A stretch of DNA of 48,062 nt from the NCBI RefSeq assembly GCF_030547075.1, contig NZ_JAUOQH010000027.1:1-48062 (forward strand). The letters run 5' to 3'. Below the pieces are notes generated by a model that saw nothing but the letters and a program-made list of their open reading frames with translations, ran no database searches and was not told the origin of the DNA. The stretch is from Alteromonas sp. 1_MG-2023 (GTDB lineage: Bacteria > Pseudomonadota > Gammaproteobacteria > Enterobacterales > Alteromonadaceae). Both the position numbers and the translations under genes were made by a program. This document shows, piece by piece, positions 1-8,562 of this stretch (the stretch's first letter is position 1; each line of letters opens with the position of its first letter).

Positions 1-77
<77 letters not shown>

Positions 78-258
78 CCAGAAAATAACGTTGTTGGTTT
101 GAGGTGTTTGATGTCTCCCTTCAACGTGGGGCGTATTATACATACGCACTTTTGTAACACAAGGACTTATTACTTAATTATTCTACTTTTCTGACTGAAT
201 GCTTTATATTTAATCGTTACGTTCAATCATCAACCAATTTAAGCGTATTTATTAAGCA

Positions 259-564
259 TTAGGGCTTAAAGCTTTCCATTTTATTCGCTAATTTAAAATC
301 AAGTTCACTCAAACCACCTACATCGTGAGTCGTTAATTTCACATCAACTCGGTTATAAACATTAAACCATTCAGGGTGATGTTTCAGTTTCTCGGCCCAA
401 ATAGCAATTTGTGACATCCAACCAAACGCACGAATAAAGCTCTTGAACGTAAATGTCTTCTCAATAGAATCTTTGTTCAAAACCCATTGTTCATCTTTTT
501 CTAAACCTGCATTTAAGCTATCAAGAGATTCCTGAATTTCTTCACTACTTAGTAACGTACTCAT
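259..564 (-). CDS. phhB: 4a-hydroxytetrahydrobiopterin dehydratase (PCD/DCoH family)
   Basis: A 101-residue protein of normal family length. It dehydrates 4a-hydroxytetrahydrobiopterin formed by aromatic amino acid hydroxylases, allowing cofactor recycling in the cytoplasm. The family signature is clear: HHPEW, then YNRVDVKLTTHDVGGLS, with the conserved histidines. I chose the ATG at 564 because AAAGGAG lies just upstream on the minus strand; a longer reading from 720 would add an uncharacteristic N-terminus running through the neighbouring terminator hairpin. No phenylalanine hydroxylase (phhA) is adjacent, so the partner enzyme must be elsewhere or the protein has another role. Call is firm; physiological partner is inferred. 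Confidence 0.93.
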   Translation of the reverse strand: MSTLLSSEEIQESLDSLNAGLEKDEQWVLNKDSIEKTFTFKSFIRAFGWMSQIAIWAEKLKHHPEWFNVYNRVDVKLTTHDVGGLSELDFKLANKMESFKP

Positions 565-583
565 ATAGGTCTCCTTTGTTAGA

Positions 584-601
584 GTAAACAATGTAAACAA
601 T
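584..601. repeat. Tandem 9-bp direct repeat upstream of phhB
   Basis: Two perfect adjacent copies of GTAAACAAT lie 20-37 bases upstream of the phhB start. They may be a chance duplication or a regulator half-site pair. They are not arranged as the inverted TyrR-box consensus. Confidence 0.5.
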
Positions 602-675
602 AAGCGATCTGAATTCAGCATTTTTACTAAGGATGAGCCGGGAAAGTCAGGCTTGGTTTGGGAAGAAATCTTTAC

Positions 676-728
676 AATAAAAAGCGGCCTATGAAAGTGC
701 TCGTGATGAACAGTCTTCATAGGCCGCT
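676..728 (-). terminator. Rho-independent terminator of the TonB-dependent receptor gene
   Basis: A perfect 13-bp stem (arms 683-695 and 716-728, AGCGGCCTATGAA and its complement) with a 20-nt loop, followed on the minus strand by five Ts. It lies 30 bases past the receptor stop codon. Confidence 0.85.
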
Positions 729-757
729 AACTTGGTTTGGGTTAAAAGCGTAAAGCG

Positions 758-3469
758 TTAAAACTCTACCGCTAACCGAGCGTAGATTTGACGCCCACGT
801 GGATCGTGAACCTTCGAGTCAAAACCACTATTGGTAAACAACTGAGGAGGATCTTCATCAAACAAATTCAACCCGCCAACGGTAACAACATAACTTTGCT
901 CTGTTTCAAATAGTGAGCCTAGGTCAATATTGTACTGGGCATCTACCGTTACATGGCTATCAACTTCATATAACCCATTTGTACAGCTTCCCAAGTTAGT
1001 GGTGCCATCAGCACAGTTTTGGTCGTCGTCATAGGATGAAATATAGCGAACAAATACGTTTGCCGCATGTACGTCGTTTTTCCACGCTAAACCAAAGTTC
1101 ATTCGAAGCTCTGGTGACGACACCCCAATATTATTGAAGTTTCTGCGCCCTGCCCCGTCGATGTTACCTGCTTGAGGGTCCATCAAGTCATACTTCATGG
1201 TATAGGTCCCATTTAATGACGGAGTGAAGCTACCAAGCTCAGTGTCAATTTTGTAACTCGCAACAAAGTCTATACCCGAGGTTTCCATAGAACTGGCGTT
1301 CACATAGGTATTGTTAATTTGCAATACAGGCCCTGTTGTAGGGTCACCGGCACGAACAACTCGGTCAGTGTCTGTGGGGTCTAGATTAAGTACGGCTTGG
1401 GCATTTTCTTGGATAATTAAGTCGGTAAACTCAAAATTCCAATAATCTAATTCAACCGAGAAGTCTCTGAATGGTTCATAAGAGAACCCCACATTGTAAG
1501 CGGTAGACTCTTCAGGCTTAAGATCTTCATTACCTGAGGTTCTTACAGCAACGAATGCTGTTGCACCTTGAACCGGGTCGATGACTTGTTGTAACGAGGT
1601 AGCTCCGCCCTGTGCTAAGAACACGGTTGGTGCCCTAAACGAGGTAGAAATTGAGCCCCGTAGTGAGAATTCATCAGTTGCACGATATGAAACCGCAAGC
1701 TTAGGGTCTACCGTACTACCGATACTGCCGCCGTAATCTTCATAACGTACTGCTAGCTGCACATCTAGATCTTCACTTAATGGTAAGGCTAATTCACCAA
1801 AGGCGGCCCATACATCTTGTTTACCATCAATATCTGGGTTACCAATAACAAACGTAAAGCTATCTTGGTTAGCTAAGTCATCATAGTCTTGGCTTAACTG
1901 TTCTTCACGATACTGAACGCCAAGTGCCAAGGCAGCAAAGCCACTGCTCATTTCAAAAATATCAAAAGAGGTAAAGGCTTCAAAAACTTCAAGATCGGCT
2001 TTCGAATCAATCATTTCAGTACCAGTGAAAGAATCTACCACATAATCTGAATTCGGTGCCGTAGTATAAGAAGTTGCAAATGGATTAAAGAATTCACAAT
2101 TTCCTTCCCCCGGTGTGCCCGCAATAGGATCACACGATGAGCCACCTAAGCCATACAAGGCAAGCTGAAACTCAGTATTTAACACATCAGGTACCGTAAA
2201 GAGAAAATCATTCACAGCGCGGGTATAGCTTACTTCCCAGAAACCCGTGTCTGTTACACCTTGAACATTGGTGCTGAATCTAAACGTATCAGATTCTGTA
2301 TTCGCAGCATCACCTTCAAACCCATTTCCTTCTGCACGACCAAAGAAGGCGACAGATTGACCGAATGGGTTTTGTGGATGATAGTCAGGAACAATTGGCG
2401 AAGTAAGAATGGGGAAGCTTGGTGCACCACCACGTTCAGCCCGGTTACGTGCCATACTCAGTTCGGCAGACCAGGTTATATCGTTAGCAAACTCATAATC
2501 AGCTCTAACATAAGTATTTATTCTACTCTCATCAGCAACATACGAATAAAACTTACCGAAATCGAATCCACAGAAACCGACTTCTAGTCCTGGAATAGTA
2601 CCGCTGGGTGCTAATAAATCTGGCGAGCCGCCAAACTCTTCACATCCATACGGGTCGATAATCGGTAATGCACCCACGCCTGGTACCGTTACAAAATAAG
2701 AGGCTGGGTTACCTAAAGCACTCGTATCATCTTCAGGGCGGCTTAAGCGTCTGTCACTTAAAAACAACGGAGAACGGTTTGTGTAGCTAATTGCTGCTAG
2801 CACACTGCCTTTTTCTCCAGTGGCACCCCATAAACCTTGGAAAATGTATTCTTTGTTATCACCATGGGCACCATCTTGATAATCAACGCTAACCATCGCA
2901 CCATCGTAGTTACGTTTGGTGATGAAGTTAACGACACCGGCGACGGCATCTGAACCATATAACGCAGAGGCCCCGTCTTTAACGACTTCCATGCGGTCAA
3001 TGGCAATCATTGGTACTAAAGAACTGGTATCAACGAAGTTTAATCCTTCGTTAGTTGGTTGAGCGGTTACCACTTGGCGTTTGTTATTTAACAGTACTAA
3101 GGTAGAGGCAACACCTAACCCACGTAAGTTGATGTTTGAGGTGCCAGCTGTGGCATTTTGTGTAAAGGCGTCAGGATTGTTCTCAGCACCGGTATTGATA
3201 GTGAGTGTTTGTGTAATATCAGCTATATTTTTCGCACCTATCGAATCGATAGCTACACTGTCTACCACCGCTAATGGTGACGGTGACTCAAAGTTTTCAC
3301 TACGACGAACAAAGCTCCCTGTAACGAGGATTAATTCTACATCCTTTTTATCTTTCGATTTAGCTTCAACTTCTTCGTCAACGTTTTGCGCATACGCTAA
3401 AAAAGGAGAACAAAATAAGGCAGAACTGACTAATGCAGCTACTGCAGTCTTACGCGTTTTAAATTTCAT
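758..3469 (-). CDS. TonB-dependent outer-membrane receptor (substrate unknown)
   Basis: A 903-residue TonB-dependent transporter importing an unidentified ligand across the outer membrane using TonB/ExbBD energy. Residues 1-27 form a signal peptide ending AYA. The plug begins near residue 48 (LVTGSFVRR, DITQTL, NINLRGLG, RMEVVKDGASALYGSDAVAG). The rest is a beta-barrel ending in LAVEF, with the terminal Phe needed for BAM recognition. Several cysteine pairs fall in predicted extracellular loops (for example around 275-299 and 444-458). The start has GGAAT upstream. It is monocistronic, with its own terminator. A palindrome TGGTCAGACCA sits in its upstream region. No neighbouring enzyme fixes the ligand. 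Confidence 0.93.
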   Translation of the reverse strand: MKFKTRKTAVAALVSSALFCSPFLAYAQNVDEEVEAKSKDKKDVELILVTGSFVRRSENFESPSPLAVVDSVAIDSIGAKNIADITQTLTINTGAENNPDAFTQNATAGTSNINLRGLGVASTLVLLNNKRQVVTAQPTNEGLNFVDTSSLVPMIAIDRMEVVKDGASALYGSDAVAGVVNFITKRNYDGAMVSVDYQDGAHGDNKEYIFQGLWGATGEKGSVLAAISYTNRSPLFLSDRRLSRPEDDTSALGNPASYFVTVPGVGALPIIDPYGCEEFGGSPDLLAPSGTIPGLEVGFCGFDFGKFYSYVADESRINTYVRADYEFANDITWSAELSMARNRAERGGAPSFPILTSPIVPDYHPQNPFGQSVAFFGRAEGNGFEGDAANTESDTFRFSTNVQGVTDTGFWEVSYTRAVNDFLFTVPDVLNTEFQLALYGLGGSSCDPIAGTPGEGNCEFFNPFATSYTTAPNSDYVVDSFTGTEMIDSKADLEVFEAFTSFDIFEMSSGFAALALGVQYREEQLSQDYDDLANQDSFTFVIGNPDIDGKQDVWAAFGELALPLSEDLDVQLAVRYEDYGGSIGSTVDPKLAVSYRATDEFSLRGSISTSFRAPTVFLAQGGATSLQQVIDPVQGATAFVAVRTSGNEDLKPEESTAYNVGFSYEPFRDFSVELDYWNFEFTDLIIQENAQAVLNLDPTDTDRVVRAGDPTTGPVLQINNTYVNASSMETSGIDFVASYKIDTELGSFTPSLNGTYTMKYDLMDPQAGNIDGAGRRNFNNIGVSSPELRMNFGLAWKNDVHAANVFVRYISSYDDDQNCADGTTNLGSCTNGLYEVDSHVTVDAQYNIDLGSLFETEQSYVVTVGGLNLFDEDPPQLFTNSGFDSKVHDPRGRQIYARLAVEF

Positions 3470-3875
3470 AGTGTGATTCCAAATCTGGGCGCATCACTAC
3501 CGGCAAAACCCACACTTTCCGCTAGTAACAGGCTGAACGATTTCTCATTGTTATTGTGTAAGGTCAATGAACAATCTTTGACCTGCAAAATCGATGTTAA
3601 GCGTCATCACACACTTTGTAAATTTATTGTGAATAATGTATTTACATTAATTTTACATATGGTCAGACCACATCGACTTAAGGCTAATGCCAAAAAAAAT
3701 CACCACACTGATTGAGTAGTTCTTTCCCAACTTTGTATTTTTTTCTTAGATCAACATTTTCAACCTCTACAGCATATAAAATAAAGCATATTAAATTCAT
3801 ACCCTTAGATACATATCACCTCGGAATAATTCTTGAATAACCAAGGCACTACTATGAGAAAAATGAAAGAGTTTT
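3470..3875. promoter_or_regulatory. Divergent intergenic region between TonB receptor and mscS-family gene
   Basis: About 400 AT-rich bases with no convincing gene. It must carry promoters for both divergent genes. The clearest element is the palindrome at 3660-3670. A 14-codon frame starting at ATG 3854 overlaps the downstream channel start out of frame and could be a leader peptide, but nothing else supports it. Confidence 0.6.
3660..3670. promoter_or_regulatory. Palindromic operator candidate TGGTCAGACCA (GntR/FadR-type)
   Basis: An 11-bp perfect palindrome around a central base, TGGTC-A-GACCA. The spacing and sequence match the core TGGTCNGACCA typical of FadR-type GntR regulators. It lies about 190 bases before the receptor start. 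Recognition by a FadR homologue is inference. Confidence 0.45.
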
Positions 3876-4877
3876 ATGGAATTTCCAAACGTCGATGACT
3901 TTTATCAACTGATTACTGAGAAACTAGAAGGCTGGATAGAGAGCGGAATTAAACATTTACCTAATTTGGTAGTCGCAATTTTAATTGCCATTGTGTTCGG
4001 ATTATTGGCAAAAGTAGTAGGAAATGTTGTTGGTAAGGTAATGCGCAGAGCATTTGAATCTCGCCAAATTGCAAAACTTCTTACATCAATTGTTAAAGCA
4101 TTAATCGTTGTTTTTGGTATTTTCATTGCTTTAGATTTTGTTGGGCTTAAGGGAACTGTTACCTCGTTACTAGCAGGTGCTGGTATTGTCGGTCTCGCCA
4201 TTGGTTTTGCATTTCAAGACATGACAGAAAACTTAATAGCCGGTATTGCCATGGGAATACGCAAACCGTTCGAGATTGGCGATGTAGTTAAAGCAGAAGG
4301 TGTTTTTGGTACAGTAGAAGAAATTAACCTGAGAAATACCCTTGTATCTACGTTCTACGGGCAACGTGAAGTCATCCCCAACAAAATTTTATTCCGCAAT
4401 ATCCTGACTAATTACTCAGTAGAAGGCATTCGACGAATTGAAGTGCCTGTTGGCATATCATATGCCGATGATATTGAAAAAGCAGCCGATGTAATTACCG
4501 AAGCTATAAACAAAAAAGATTATGTGATTAAAAAAGATGAAACCGCAGTCTATGCAGAGTCTTTTGGCGACTCAAGTATCAATTTATTGCTGTGGTTTTG
4601 GATACGCTACCCTGGAGATCCTGGTTTTATGGTGGTTCGCCACGAAGCTATTTGTACCGTAAAGCGCGTATTGGAAGAAAACGATATCTTGATCCCCTTC
4701 CCTATTCGTACCTTGGACTTTAATGCTAAAGGCAGCGACAAGCTCAGTAGTATGTTGGAAGCTAAAGAAGAGAATAAAGACCGCGATTCAAATACTAATC
4801 GCAGCAATTCAGGCGAATCTGGCGAACAGGCAGATTCTGCAAATGAATCAACTAACGACACACCACTAGATGATTAA
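3876..4877 (+). CDS. Small-conductance mechanosensitive channel, MscS family
   Basis: A 333-residue inner-membrane channel that opens on membrane tension to release solutes in hypo-osmotic shock. It has transmembrane segments at about 28-50 and 70-92, and a pore-lining TM3 at about 96-125 (AGAGIVGLAIGFAFQDM, then ENLIAGI). The cytoplasmic MscS beta domain follows (KPFEIGDVV, GTVEEINLRNT, VIPNKI). The C-terminal 40 residues are hydrophilic and rich in Glu, Asn and Ser. The start is the ATG at 3876 with a weak purine-rich AAAGAG upstream. It is followed 16 bases later by an entericidin-like gene and probably co-transcribed, ending at the terminator near 5100. Confidence 0.93.
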   Translation: MEFPNVDDFYQLITEKLEGWIESGIKHLPNLVVAILIAIVFGLLAKVVGNVVGKVMRRAFESRQIAKLLTSIVKALIVVFGIFIALDFVGLKGTVTSLLAGAGIVGLAIGFAFQDMTENLIAGIAMGIRKPFEIGDVVKAEGVFGTVEEINLRNTLVSTFYGQREVIPNKILFRNILTNYSVEGIRRIEVPVGISYADDIEKAADVITEAINKKDYVIKKDETAVYAESFGDSSINLLLWFWIRYPGDPGFMVVRHEAICTVKRVLEENDILIPFPIRTLDFNAKGSDKLSSMLEAKEENKDRDSNTNRSNSGESGEQADSANESTNDTPLDD

Positions 4878-4893
4878 CATCAGGAGGTACAAA

Positions 4894-5076
4894 ATGAAAA
4901 CTTCACTTTTATCATCATTTCTAAAATCTAAGTTACTAAGGGGCAGCTTTACTGCACTATTATTTTCAACTGCTGTAGTTGGCGTAAACGGATGCGCTAC
5001 TGTAGAAGGTGCTGGGGAAGATATCCAAAGTGCTGGCGAAGCAATTGAAGACGGCGCACAAGACGCTTCAAATTAA
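4894..5076 (+). CDS. Entericidin-like small lipoprotein (EcnA/B family)
   Basis: A 60-residue lipoprotein. After a hydrophobic signal (about 15-37), the lipidation site is VNGC, giving a short mature peptide starting CATVEGAGEDIQSAGEAIED. This matches the entericidin pattern (G-x-G-x-DI-x-x-x-G). Entericidins are small membrane lipoproteins linked to stationary-phase and osmotic stress. AGGAGG at 4882-4887 fixes the ATG at 4894 rather than an upstream start at 4870 that overlaps the channel gene. The tight spacing behind an MscS channel supports an osmotic or envelope-stress role, which is an inference. Confidence 0.85.
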   Translation: MKTSLLSSFLKSKLLRGSFTALLFSTAVVGVNGCATVEGAGEDIQSAGEAIEDGAQDASN

Positions 5077-5098
5077 TACCTGTATAAAATGATATGCC

Positions 5099-5138
5099 AA
5101 GACCACGCTATTTACACTTTAGCGTGGTCTTTCTTTTA
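5099..5138 (+). terminator. Rho-independent terminator after the entericidin-like gene
   Basis: A 12-bp perfect stem (AAGACCACGCTA at 5099-5110 pairing with 5120-5132, about 9-nt loop) followed by TTCTTTT, 22 bases past the stop. Confidence 0.9.
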
Positions 5139-5576
5139 AATTGCAATGTAAAAGCTATGCACTTATATAAAGCATATAGTCTAGGAGACCCAACCTTTTG
5201 CACACTTTATGCTCAATGAGCGCACAAACTATGCTCAAAGATCGCAGATTCAAAGCTTTTTTCTTTATAAATAAGTACCTAGGATTACTGCTATTATAAG
5301 TAGTAAATTTGAACTGCTTGACCCAAAGCCCCCGTCACACCTCATCCCGCTATCCCATCCCACTCAGTTTTCAACCAACTAAAAGTACTTCGTTAAGGCA
5401 AATACTTACTGAGTTTGTCGTTTATTGAAATTCTCTGGAACGGTACTTGCTGCACTTAAGCGGCTATCTTCAAGCGTTTCCATCTGTACGCACGTCTATT
5501 TTCGAGGAAACCTGTGAGGTTTGATTTTAAATAAGTTTTAGATAGATTTTTAAACGTAGTTGGTAAAGGGAGCGCC
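5139..5576. other. Intergenic region with a 22-bp phased direct repeat
   Basis: About 440 bases with no convincing gene. It contains two near-identical 17-mers, TATGCTCAATGAGCGCA at 5208 and TATGCTCAAAGATCGCA at 5230 (two differences), spaced 22 bases, about two helical turns. It presumably holds the promoter of the following channel gene. Confidence 0.55.
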
Positions 5577-6698
5577 ATGCCAGAGATTAATTTTGAAAGT
5601 TTAATGCTAGTGCCTGAACTCGTTATCGCTGTTGTTGTGATAGTAGCTAACTTATTAATGTTTCTGATAAAACGTATTTTCCTTCGCAAATTCTCATCCT
5701 TCACAGACAGAACCACACACTTTTACGATTCGCTACTAGCACACTCATTAAACGTACCTTTAACCATCCTTATCTTTGTCATCGATATTTGGATGCTAAA
5801 TTGGCTACTGGATAAGTACGATATTTCAAATGAATCGTATGCCACTTCTATATCAATGTCATCAAAGATACTGCTGATTACAGCGGCCATACTCTTCCTT
5901 AACCGCTTTGCTGTGGGATTGCTGGCCAATCATACCCAACGCTCAGATTCTCTACGCAGCAGTACAGGCATTATTAAAGGCATTGTTAAGGGCCTGATTA
6001 TCGGCATCGGCATTCTTATTATGCTTGGCACCTTGGGGATATCAATCACACCCATTATTGCCTCTTTAGGTATTACTTCACTAGCAGTAGCGCTTGCGCT
6101 TCAGCCTACCCTCGAAAATTTCTTTTCGGGTGTACAGTTGGTGATGGATAAACCCATTAGAGTGGGAGATTTCATTGAGCTAGAAAGTAAAGAACAAGGT
6201 TTTGTAGAAAGAATTGGATGGCGTTCAACCTGGATAAAGATGTTACCCAACAACACCATCATCGTACCAAACAGCGTGCTGTCTGAATCAAAAATTATTA
6301 ATTACTTTTATCCAAGCAAAGAATTGTCCGTACCGGTAGATGTAGGCGTACATTATAATTCAGATCTTGAACATGTCGAGCGCGTTACCCTTGAAGTTGC
6401 TAGAGAGATATTAGTGTCACACAAATGGGGAATAGACGATTACGATACGTTCGTGGTGTATCACACTTTTGATAATTCCAGCATAAACTTTACGGTGATG
6501 TTAAGGGCACAAGAGTACTTCCATCGCTTTTTCATTAAATCGGCGTTTATCAAAGCTTTGCACCAGCGCTATGCCGCTGAAGGTATTATTATTCCTTACC
6601 CGATTAGGGCAATTAATACCGATCAGGAAAGCGCCATTGTTGATGTTCGAAACACTATCCCACCCGCAAATCAAGGCACTGGCAACGATAGCAATTAA
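5577..6698 (+). CDS. Mechanosensitive ion channel, MscS superfamily (YbdG/YnaI-like)
   Basis: A 373-residue inner-membrane protein with extra N-terminal transmembrane helices (about 11-31, 58-82, 95-115, 137-158) before the pore helix (about 161-185, SITPIIASLGITSLAVALAL, then QPTLENFFSG). The MscS beta domain follows (KPIRVGDFIEL, GFVERIGWRSTWIKM, IIVPNSVL). The longer N-terminus and QPTLENFFSG style fit the medium-size YnaI/YbdG subgroup rather than classical MscS. AAAGGGA precedes the ATG at 5577. It is the second MscS paralogue within 3 kb, but separated by a terminator, so separately transcribed. Confidence 0.92.
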   Translation: MPEINFESLMLVPELVIAVVVIVANLLMFLIKRIFLRKFSSFTDRTTHFYDSLLAHSLNVPLTILIFVIDIWMLNWLLDKYDISNESYATSISMSSKILLITAAILFLNRFAVGLLANHTQRSDSLRSSTGIIKGIVKGLIIGIGILIMLGTLGISITPIIASLGITSLAVALALQPTLENFFSGVQLVMDKPIRVGDFIELESKEQGFVERIGWRSTWIKMLPNNTIIVPNSVLSESKIINYFYPSKELSVPVDVGVHYNSDLEHVERVTLEVAREILVSHKWGIDDYDTFVVYHTFDNSSINFTVMLRAQEYFHRFFIKSAFIKALHQRYAAEGIIIPYPIRAINTDQESAIVDVRNTIPPANQGTGNDSN

Positions 6699-6702
6699 CA
6701 CA

Positions 6703-6738
6703 AAAGCGCAAGCCCCTTATAAGCGTGGCTTGCGCTTT
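6703..6738. terminator. Bidirectional hairpin terminator
   Basis: A perfect 12-bp stem (AAAGCGCAAGCC at 6703-6714, complement at 6727-6738) between convergent genes. The T tract is better on the minus strand (TTTTG), but it can serve both the channel gene and the MaoC gene. Confidence 0.75.
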
Positions 6739-6773
6739 AAGTGCATTGGGCCTAGTTAACTAAACCCACACGC

Positions 6774-7226
6774 CTAACCTGGCTGCATTACCGCCAACAT
6801 CAAAAAGGTGCCTACCAATGCCGGCTTTCCAGAGGAAGCCAGCACACAACTTGATTCCATCTTAAATAACTTACCAGCAGGCTTATTTACTACCTCTGTC
6901 AGTTTAAAATGATATTTAATAGCGTCACCTGATTTTACAGGCTCTAAAAAGCGTAATGAATCAATACCATAATTGATGGTGGACGCTATTTTATCTGATG
7001 GAGCAAGCACACCTTCGAATGCTTTTGGCATAACAGAGGCGGTAAGAAAGCCATGTGCGATTGTCGTTTTAAAGGGACTTTCTTTTTCACATCGTTGAGT
7101 GTCGAGATGTATCCACTGATAATCTCCAGTGGCTTCAGCAAATTGATTGATCATATCTTGTGAGATGGTCAGCCATTCTGCCTGTTCAAGGGTTTCCCCT
7201 ACTTCTAAGTCGATGAGTGTTTTCAT
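6774..7226 (-). CDS. MaoC-family (R)-specific enoyl-CoA hydratase
   Basis: A 150-residue single hot-dog domain. The hydratase-2 motif is intact: ATGDYQWIHLD at 32-42 provides the catalytic Asp35 and His40, followed by TTIAHGFL. It likely hydrates trans-2-enoyl-CoA to (R)-3-hydroxyacyl-CoA, linking beta-oxidation with hydroxyacyl pools; the exact acyl chain is not visible. No strong ribosome-binding site is seen before the ATG, but the next downstream start would cut the domain. It is divergent from a LysR regulator and shares a 190-bp spacer with a palindromic element, so regulation by that neighbour is likely. Confidence 0.88.
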   Translation of the reverse strand: MKTLIDLEVGETLEQAEWLTISQDMINQFAEATGDYQWIHLDTQRCEKESPFKTTIAHGFLTASVMPKAFEGVLAPSDKIASTINYGIDSLRFLEPVKSGDAIKYHFKLTEVVNKPAGKLFKMESSCVLASSGKPALVGTFLMLAVMQPG

Positions 7227-7303
7227 TTTTTTGACCAGTGGTAGTAAATTTAAGATAAACAGTACTATTGATGCGTTGAATAATTCAATTAACTTTTAAT
7301 AAT

Positions 7304-7322
7304 AGGTATTTATAAATAACCT
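7304..7322. promoter_or_regulatory. Putative LysR-type operator between maoC-like and lysR genes
   Basis: An AT-rich inverted repeat: AGGT flanking the perfect palindrome ATTTATAAAT, then AACCT. It sits between divergent genes about 80 and 95 bases from their starts, where LysR regulators usually bind. Assignment is by position and symmetry only. Confidence 0.4.
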
Positions 7323-7415
7323 TGTTACAATAACGTAAAAATAATATTAACCAAAGAATTCGCCGGTTACTTTTTGGTATTTTCATACTGGCACTCGCCA
7401 GACAAGGATTTCGCA

Positions 7416-8318
7416 ATGAATCTTAATAGAATCGATTTGAACCTTTTTGCTGTATTCGACGCAATTTATACAGCGGGAAGCCTAACAAAAGCAGCTGATG
7501 TTTTATGTATCACTCAACCTGCAGTAAGTAACTCGCTGGCCCGGTTAAGAGAAATGCTTAATGACCCTTTATTTGTTCGTACAGGGCACAGCATGACGCC
7601 TACGCCAGTTGCACAGAATATTATTGTGCCTGCACGACAAGCATTAGCACTTTTGAGAAGAAGTGTTCAAGAGAGCCACACTTTCGACCCTTTAACTGCT
7701 GAAAAAGCATTTAATTTTGCAAGCAGAGACTTACTTGAAGTTAGCATAATGCCTAGGCTAGTTTCTCGGTTACAAAATTTAGCCCCTAATATTAGCCTGA
7801 CTAACTATGAGATCCCCCGTAGCCAAATTGTGTCAGCAATGGCCAGCGGTACGTTAGATTTCTTCGCCGACGCATCGACTTTTAGCGATCCGCATTTATG
7901 CAAAGAAAAAATAGCGCAAGATAGATTTGTAGTGTTGGCCCGTAAAAACCACCCTGCATTAAAGAACGGTTTAGATCTCGATACTTTCCTACGCTTAGGC
8001 CACATTAATGTATCGCAACGTAAGTCAGGCTCAGGTCCAATTGATGTTGCACTAGATAGAATGGGTAAACGCCGTAAAGAAGTTATGCGTAGTCAGCACT
8101 TTTTAACCGTGCCCAGCACCATAGTAAAAACTGACCTTATTGCTTGTTTACCTTTTCATTTAGCTAAGCATTACGATTTAGCGATTTATGAATTGCCCTT
8201 CGATTTACCCACAGTAGAGTACTTCTTATACTGGCACGTGAGTGCAGACCATGATTACGCCCATATGTGGATGCGTGAACAAATCATGGAAGTATCGAGT
8301 CACTTTAAAAGTCACTAA
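7416..8318 (+). CDS. LysR-family transcriptional regulator
   Basis: A 300-residue regulator. The N-terminal winged helix-turn-helix is classic (LNLFAVFDAIYTAGSLTKAA, then ITQPAVSNSLARLRE, FVRTGHSMTPT), and residues 90-300 form the periplasmic-binding-like effector domain. It resembles the NodD/SyrM branch in its DLNLF start. AAGGA at 7404 supports ATG 7416 over a TTG at 7374. It likely controls the divergent MaoC hydratase. The effector is unknown but an acyl-CoA or aromatic compound would fit. A strong terminator follows. Confidence 0.9.
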   Translation: MNLNRIDLNLFAVFDAIYTAGSLTKAADVLCITQPAVSNSLARLREMLNDPLFVRTGHSMTPTPVAQNIIVPARQALALLRRSVQESHTFDPLTAEKAFNFASRDLLEVSIMPRLVSRLQNLAPNISLTNYEIPRSQIVSAMASGTLDFFADASTFSDPHLCKEKIAQDRFVVLARKNHPALKNGLDLDTFLRLGHINVSQRKSGSGPIDVALDRMGKRRKEVMRSQHFLTVPSTIVKTDLIACLPFHLAKHYDLAIYELPFDLPTVEYFLYWHVSADHDYAHMWMREQIMEVSSHFKSH

Positions 8319-8336
8319 ATATCGTTCATTCTAGCG

Positions 8337-8370
8337 AAAAGCACCGCCTAAATAGGCTGTGCTTTTTTGT
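8337..8370 (+). terminator. Rho-independent terminator of the lysR gene
   Basis: Stem AAAAGCAC(C)GCC with complement GGC(T)GTGCTTTT around a short AT loop, followed by TTTTTT, about 20 bases past the stop. Confidence 0.88.
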
Positions 8371-8562
8371 TTCTGCTTCTTATAACCTACTCATTCACTT
8401 CGCTAGCCCCTCATTTACCTAGATGCGCTCTTAACCTAGCCCTCCGTTTAGATATCGGACTATATACCTTAGTATTAGACGTAGTCTTTCTAACCCCTCC
8501 TAATTTGCGTTTAATAGACCCCAACGAGCAAACATAATTTTAAATAAACCGAGGAATTAACC

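Noticed and set aside
584..601. TyrR box upstream of phhB
   Set aside because: The elements are direct repeats of GTAAACAAT, not the inverted TGTAAA-N6-TTTACA arrangement.
3473..3715. 80-codon open frame beside the first TonB receptor
   Set aside because: No clear start signal, biased composition, and it lies in the divergent promoter region.
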